Source: Ilex aquifolium (lineage: Eukaryota; Streptophyta; Magnoliopsida; Aquifoliales; Aquifoliaceae). Taken from it: a DNA stretch of 64,000 bases. The notes below the pieces were generated by a model. The model was given only the letters and a program-made list of their open reading frames with translations, had not been told where the DNA came from and did no database searches. Location of the stretch: NCBI GenBank assembly GCA_951799425.1, contig OX637394.1, positions 38,209,001 through 38,273,000 on the forward strand, given 5' to 3'. Position numbers and translations under genes: made by a program. This document shows positions 59,656 through 64,000 of the stretch, piece by piece. How positions within the stretch are numbered: position 1 is the stretch's first letter; the number at the start of each line of letters is the position of its first letter.

Positions 59656-59865
59656 AGTGAGTCTCTCTATATGTACTTGTTTGGAGATAAGTTCTGCAAG
59701 GTAACTTATAAGGGGCTAAGTCCATGTTTAAAATTATATGTAATGATTTAAGTCCACTTCTTTTTTTTTATCTCAAAAATATCCTTCCTTGAAAAGAAGT
59801 TAAATTAATTTCATATTTTAGAAATTGTTATCCCTTAATTCAAGGTCAATTAAAATATGCCAATA

Positions 59866-59898
59866 AAATCTCCATCATAAATTTAAAATTCAAATTCA

Positions 59899-59961
<63 letters not shown>

Positions 59962-60052
59962 AATTCAAAACTCTCTCTCTCTATATATATATAAAATCTC
60001 CATCATAAATTTAAATTTCAAATTCAAAGCGCTCTCTCTCTATATATATATT
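59866..60052. repeat. Triplicated (CT)n(TA)n microsatellite unit
   Basis: AATCTCCATCATAAATTTAA plus TTCAAATTCAAAG followed by (CT)n and (TA)n occurs at about 59866 and 59995, with a shorter copy at about 59960. The tracts differ in length between copies. Confidence 0.75.
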
Positions 60053-60057
60053 TAAAT

Positions 60058-60560
60058 TCATGTTACTATTTTTTTTATTATGTTACTGTTCATGTTACTG
60101 CTTTTGTTAAGTATGTTACTGTTCATGTTACTGTTTTTGTTAAATATGTTACTGTTCATGTTACTATTATTTTGAGCATGTTACTGTTTTTGTTGAGCAT
60201 GTTACTACTATTATTTTACTAAATATTAATATTCAATGTTACTATTTGTTTTGTTTTTTAATATTACTATTTTTTGTGTTTGAATGGTACTATTTTTTGC
60301 TTTTGAATTTGAGAGAAATAATTATTGTTAAGTATGTTACAGTTTTTGTTAAGCATGTTACTATTTTTGTTGAACATGTTGATATTTTTGTTGAACATGT
60401 TACTATTGTTATTTTTTAAAAATATTAATATTAAATGTTTCAATTTTTTTTATGTTTAAATGTTACTATTTTTTGTGTTTAAATGTATTATTTTTTGTGT
60501 CCAAATAATAACTTTTTTTTTTGTATTTGAATGTTACTATGTTTTATTTTTAATGTTACT
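60058..60560 (+). repeat. Minisatellite built on ATGTTACTGTT / TTTTTGTTGAGC
   Basis: Words such as CATGTTACTGTTTTTGTTAA and ATGTTACTATTTTTTGTG recur at irregular 25-40 base spacing. No coding role is seen. Confidence 0.65.
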
Positions 60561-61359
60561 ATATATATACATATATACACCTAACCTATATATGGATATA
60601 GATAGATAAGAGAGAGGAAAAATTTTAATGTTAGTCAAACTCTTAACCTATATATGGTTATAGATAGTTATGAGAGATAAAAGATTTTAATGTTAGTCAA
60701 ACTCCTAAGATTTAGGAGTTTAATTTTTAATTTTATTTCACTTCTAAAGGGAAGGGATAGTATGGTAAAATTGACAAAAAACGGACTTCATAAGAAATAA
60801 GTTTCATTGACGGACTTAAGTCCAAACAAGTCTATATAGGGAGACCGGCCTCCAAATTTTCCTTTTTATTAAACATCTAATACCTTTGACATTAATTGAC
60901 CATTTTACCCCTGAATCCTATTCAATTCTATCTCCTTTTTGGCTTGACAATTGTTGGTTACCACTTTGTATGATACAATTTCTACACTCCTCATGTAAAT
61001 AGGAAATGCCTCTGGCAGTCCCCATTGCAACCCGAAATCTAACATCCCAACTCGAACTCTGACCATCCTTCTTCAAATACACACTCAATAGACCATTAGG
61101 CATGTAATCATAAACAAGAAACCTGTGAGAATTCTCAGAACAAAACCCTCTTAATCTTACAAGATTAACATGTTGAATGTTCCCAATTGTGCACACCACT
61201 GCTCTAAACTCTCTCTCACCACCACCAGGTCTTTCAAGCCTCTTCACAGCCACAATGGAAGAATCTGATAACTTGCCACGAAACACTACTCCGAAACCAC
61301 CACGGCCAAGCTTCTCAGAGAATCCCCTAGTGGCTACATGAAGCTCTTTGTAAGTAAAC

Positions 61360-62243
61360 TGTGAGATCCTGGTGTCCCACATCGGTTAGGGAGGGGAAAG
61401 TTTCTGGGCTTATAAGTAAGTCTCTTGCCTTACATGGCATAAGACATTTTTCCCAGGGGTACTGGGAGAAACAAAACCGTAAGGGTCAGTGGGCCTAAAA
61501 CGGACAATATTATGTCATGTGGAGGGTGGGGTGTTACAAGTTGGTATCAGAGCCGACTCTCGCCTGGATCGAGTGTGGGGCCCTGCAGTCACGTGTATGT
61601 GGGCGGGGATGTGCAGCCCTTAAGGGGGGTGGATTGTGAGATCCTGGAATCCCACATCGGTTAGGGAGAGGAAAGTTGCTGAGCTTATAAGTAAGCCCCT
61701 CGCCTTACATGACATAAGACTTTTTCTTAAGGATACTGGGAGGAACAAAACCGTGAGGGCCAGTGGCCCCAAAGCAGACAATATTATGTCATGTGGAGGG
61801 TGGGGTGTTACAGCTTATAAGTAAGCCCCTTGCCTTACATGGCATAAGGCCTTTTCCCAGGGGTACTAGGAGAAACAAAACCGTGAGGGCCAGTGGGCCC
61901 AAAACGGACAATATTATGTCATGTGGAAGGTGGGGTGTTACAAGTTGGTATCAGAACCGACTCTCGCCTAGATCGAGTGTGGGCCCCTGCCGTGCTCGCA
62001 TGTAGTGGGCGGGCAGGTAGCTGGCAAGCTGCTGCACGGGAACGTGCAGCCCTAAGGGGGTGGATTGTGAGATCCTAGTGTCCCACATCGGTTAGGGAGG
62101 GAAAAGTTGCTGGGCTTATAAGTAAGCCCCTTGCCTTACATGGCATAAGACCTTTTCCCAATGATACTAGGAGGAACAAAACCGTGAGGGCCAGTGGGCC
62201 CAAAGCGGACAATATTATGCCATGTAGAAGGTGGGGTGTTACA
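61360..62243. mobile_element. Tandem TRIM retrotransposon with 5-bp target duplication
   Basis: Miniature LTRs of about 178 bp (TGTGAGATCC...GGGGTGTTACA) lie at 61360-61538, 61635-61812 and 62066-62243, with a 5'-truncated copy at 61813-61942. Two internal regions (61539-61634 and 61943-62065) each hold a tRNA-Met primer site and a G-rich polypurine tract. The flanks TAAAC (61355-61359) and TAAAC (62244-62248) are identical. It encodes nothing; small ORFs inside are artefacts. Confidence 0.9.
61542..61554 (+). other. TRIM primer binding site, first internal region
   Basis: TGGTATCAGAGCC, complementary to initiator tRNA-Met, starts four bases after the first LTR. The second internal region has the same site near 61946 with one G-to-A change (TGGTATCAGAACC). 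Confidence 0.85.
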
Positions 62244-62661
62244 TAAACACCTTCAAATTTGTCACCGGAAACACACCTTCCTCTTCTTCTCTCTTCCTCT
62301 TCTTGATCCTCATCTTCCTCCAACCCAATAAAATTGCAACCACCAACATCAACACCATTAAAAACCCACAAATTGTACCAATCAAAACCAAGGTTTTCTC
62401 AAACATCTGTTCTCACAAGTACTCTTACTCGCCGGAAAAGACCGTCGTAATTCACCGACCCAACCACCTCAAACACATCATTTTCATGGCACACATCATT
62501 GCTCTCACGGCGACAACCGCCGAAAAAATCCCCGGAATCCCAAGAAACACCATCAAGGGTCGAAAAACTTGCAAACACTTGCAAGGATTCAATGTTCTAG
62601 CATTACAGAACCCCAAATTCCCACATTCTCGAATAATCTGGAAGAAGAGCCTTCCATACAA

Positions 62662-63196
62662 ACAGACAAAAAATCTTTTTTTTTTTCTATATATAGAAAT
62701 ATATATGTATGTATATATCTACATTGAAATGTAGAGAGAGAAGAGGGAGAGAGAGAGAGATACCTTTGGCAACCACTGAGCGCCATTTGCTGTGGGAGGG
62801 GACCAGCTTGAAGAAGTGGAGACAAAATGGGGTAAAAAACCCCTAGACTATTGTACTGTTGGAGGGCATTTATGTAAATTCACCTTATATCCTATTGTTG
62901 GGCTTACTAATCCCAAAGTTCATGTGGGATAATCGGATCTAGGTCAGGCGTTATAAAAGGCCGATTTCCTCCGGGCCGAGTAAATCAAGCCCAACGAGTA
63001 TCCCAAGAGCAAATGTGGATCCAAACAAGGGATATGTGGGCCCCCAGATTATTTTACCTAATCCTACTTATTTTATCCCACTTTATCCAGCAAAACAAAC
63101 ACCCCCTTGGTGTTTGGATTTTATCCTCAGGTTTATTGCTACATGCCTGTATATGTCCAACGGTAGAATCGGATCACTCGAGCTGGTGGTCTAGTA
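62662..63196. other. Non-coding stretch between the kinase pseudogene and the last hAT copy
   Basis: It contains an AT/GA microsatellite patch near 62690-62760, a possible exon end at 62765-62820 (minus; ends before GTATCTCTC), and a TATA-like GTTATAAAAGGCC near 62950. No gene can be supported. Confidence 0.35.
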
Positions 63197-64000
63197 TAGG
63201 GGTGTTCAGGTTTTTTATTACCTGAATATTCTGATCCTATTGATCGGTTATCGTAAAAAATCGGTAGACCAATAGAAAAATTTTTGGTATTACACAAAAA
63301 TTGGATAGGAATGCAGAATACCTATAAAAATTCTGTCTTCCTACCCAACCATATAATAATAATAATAATAATAATAATAAAACACCTAGCAACTTGAATT
63401 TTATCCCCTACATATTTTTCCTCTCAAAAACATCACATCTCCCATTTCTATCACATATTCAATCATTTAATATTTGATTAATTTATAATTTAATATAATT
63501 TTTATTTTTGACATTATCCATACACGGATAGTATATACATGTTGAGAAAATTTTGTCAAATTATGTATTTTGAGAAAATTGTTAATATTTTTAAGAAAAT
63601 GATGGGTAAAAATAAATTTTAAATGATGTAATCAAAGAAATGAAGGAAAAAAATTATTATTTAATATAGTAAGATCGATTTTTTGGGCGTTCAAATTTTA
63701 TATTCCATCGTGCCTTCAGACACGGATTATGACTAATATATATATATATTTTAACACTGTTTCTTCACAAATCAGAAATACTGTTAATGTGTTAAATTTT
63801 TAACATTATTGTGTTGGTTAATTGATGCAAATTATTTAATTAAATTGTTAAAATGATTCAAAAATTAATAACTAAAAAATATTGTGTGCACCAAATTTCC
63901 GACTTGGCTTCTTACCCGATTGTTTTAAATGAAATTCGGGTAGGAATAGTACATTTAATTTTTTTTTTTTATCACAATAGTACACTTAATCAGATATGGT
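63197..64000. mobile_element. Second copy of the hAT-type family, cut by the window end
   Basis: It begins TAGGGGTGTTCAGG and follows the complement of the 57652-58172 element for its whole visible length (shared words TATTGATCGG, CCTATAAAAATTCTGTCTTC, TTCTTACCCGATT, AATAGTAC). It is longer than the first copy because of inserted AT-rich DNA and an (AAT)n tract at 63353-63380. The other end lies beyond 64000. Confidence 0.7.

Larger units (their letters stand above)
59659..60846. mobile_element. Inverted-repeat element rich in simple repeats
   Basis: The left end GAGTCTCTCTATATGTACTT plus GTTTGGA pairs with the complement of the right end TCCAAACAAGTCTATATAGG plus GAGACC. It has no ORF with motifs. 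The interior consists mostly of microsatellites and a minisatellite, listed separately. Confidence 0.55.
60918..62661 (-). pseudogene. G-type lectin S-receptor-like kinase pseudogene (RLK4-like)
   Basis: On the minus strand the order is: end of the S-locus glycoprotein domain (ECGNLGFCNARTLNPCKCLQ near 62600, then SGDFFGGCRRES and VGSVNYDG after a frameshift); a membrane span (LMVLMLVVAILLGWRK, near 62355) with a basic stop-transfer RIKKRKRE; the juxtamembrane NLKVF; the TRIM insertion; then YKELHVATRGFSEKLGRGGF (glycine loop), VAVKRLERPGGGE (catalytic Lys), NIQHVNLVRLRGFCSEN and GISYLHEECRNCII. The kinase stops just before the HCDIKPEN catalytic loop. Missing PAN-domain sequence, frameshift, insertion and truncation make it non-functional. 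RLK4 (At4g00340) is the closest protein I recall. Confidence 0.82.

Noticed and set aside
59461-63105. A single large hAT-like element from GGGGTGTGTTTGG to CAAACACCCCC
   Set aside because: The ends match only in generic TGTTTGG words and no 8-bp duplication could be found.
1-64000. CRISPR arrays, bacterial operons, rRNA or tRNA genes
   Set aside because: The window is plant nuclear DNA; I saw no spaced identical repeats of CRISPR type and no cloverleaf-like tRNA, though a covariance-model scan was not possible.

Overview
This is a window of nuclear DNA from a flowering plant, most likely a eudicot. The evidence is intron-rich genes with GT-AG junctions, an AP2/ERF repressor, a plant proteasome-chaperone gene, plant LTR-retrotransposon lineages (Athila, Tekay, chromovirus, Tat), Helitrons, and an endogenous caulimovirid. 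Most of the sequence is AT-rich repeat DNA. Only two genes look intact: an ERF4-like transcription factor (18548-19210, minus) and a 17-exon PSMD5/S5b-like gene (41259-54925, minus) whose exons I traced by hand into one 523-residue reading frame.

Layout. 1-10229: an Athila-like element with very long LTRs, nested inside the gag of a decayed Tekay-type chromovirus. 10230-14286: old repeat debris, including a Tat-type LTR remnant with a tandem-repeat block and a foldback MITE. 14287-17296: a 3-kb non-autonomous Helitron. 18548-19310: the ERF gene with its TATA box. 20940-21550: a truncated LTR. 23258-31690: a hAT-like unit that encloses a rearranged endogenous pararetrovirus (23597-30004, minus) and what looks like one exon of a complex III small-subunit gene. 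31781-34439: a large foldback, degenerate tandem repeats and a 635-bp Helitron. 34652-40853: a nearly complete chromovirus with both LTRs, read in one frame but broken by five in-frame stops. 41259-54925: the PSMD5-like gene, with a second Helitron in intron 3. 55064-56561: a MULE-type element with a perfect 9-bp target duplication, 139 bp upstream of the PSMD5 start codon. 56868-60846: nested terminal-inverted-repeat elements and simple repeats. 60918-62661: a G-type lectin receptor-kinase pseudogene split by a tandem TRIM retrotransposon with a perfect 5-bp target duplication. 63197-64000: the start of a second copy of the hAT family seen at 57652-58172.

The genes do not form a pathway. The window records layered insertions: the intact genes keep their coding frames while insertions collect in introns, a promoter, pseudogenes and other transposons. 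I see no CRISPR array, operon, rRNA or convincing tRNA gene. Family assignments come from recognising protein motifs and were not checked against a database. TE boundaries come from terminal motifs and target duplications read by eye.
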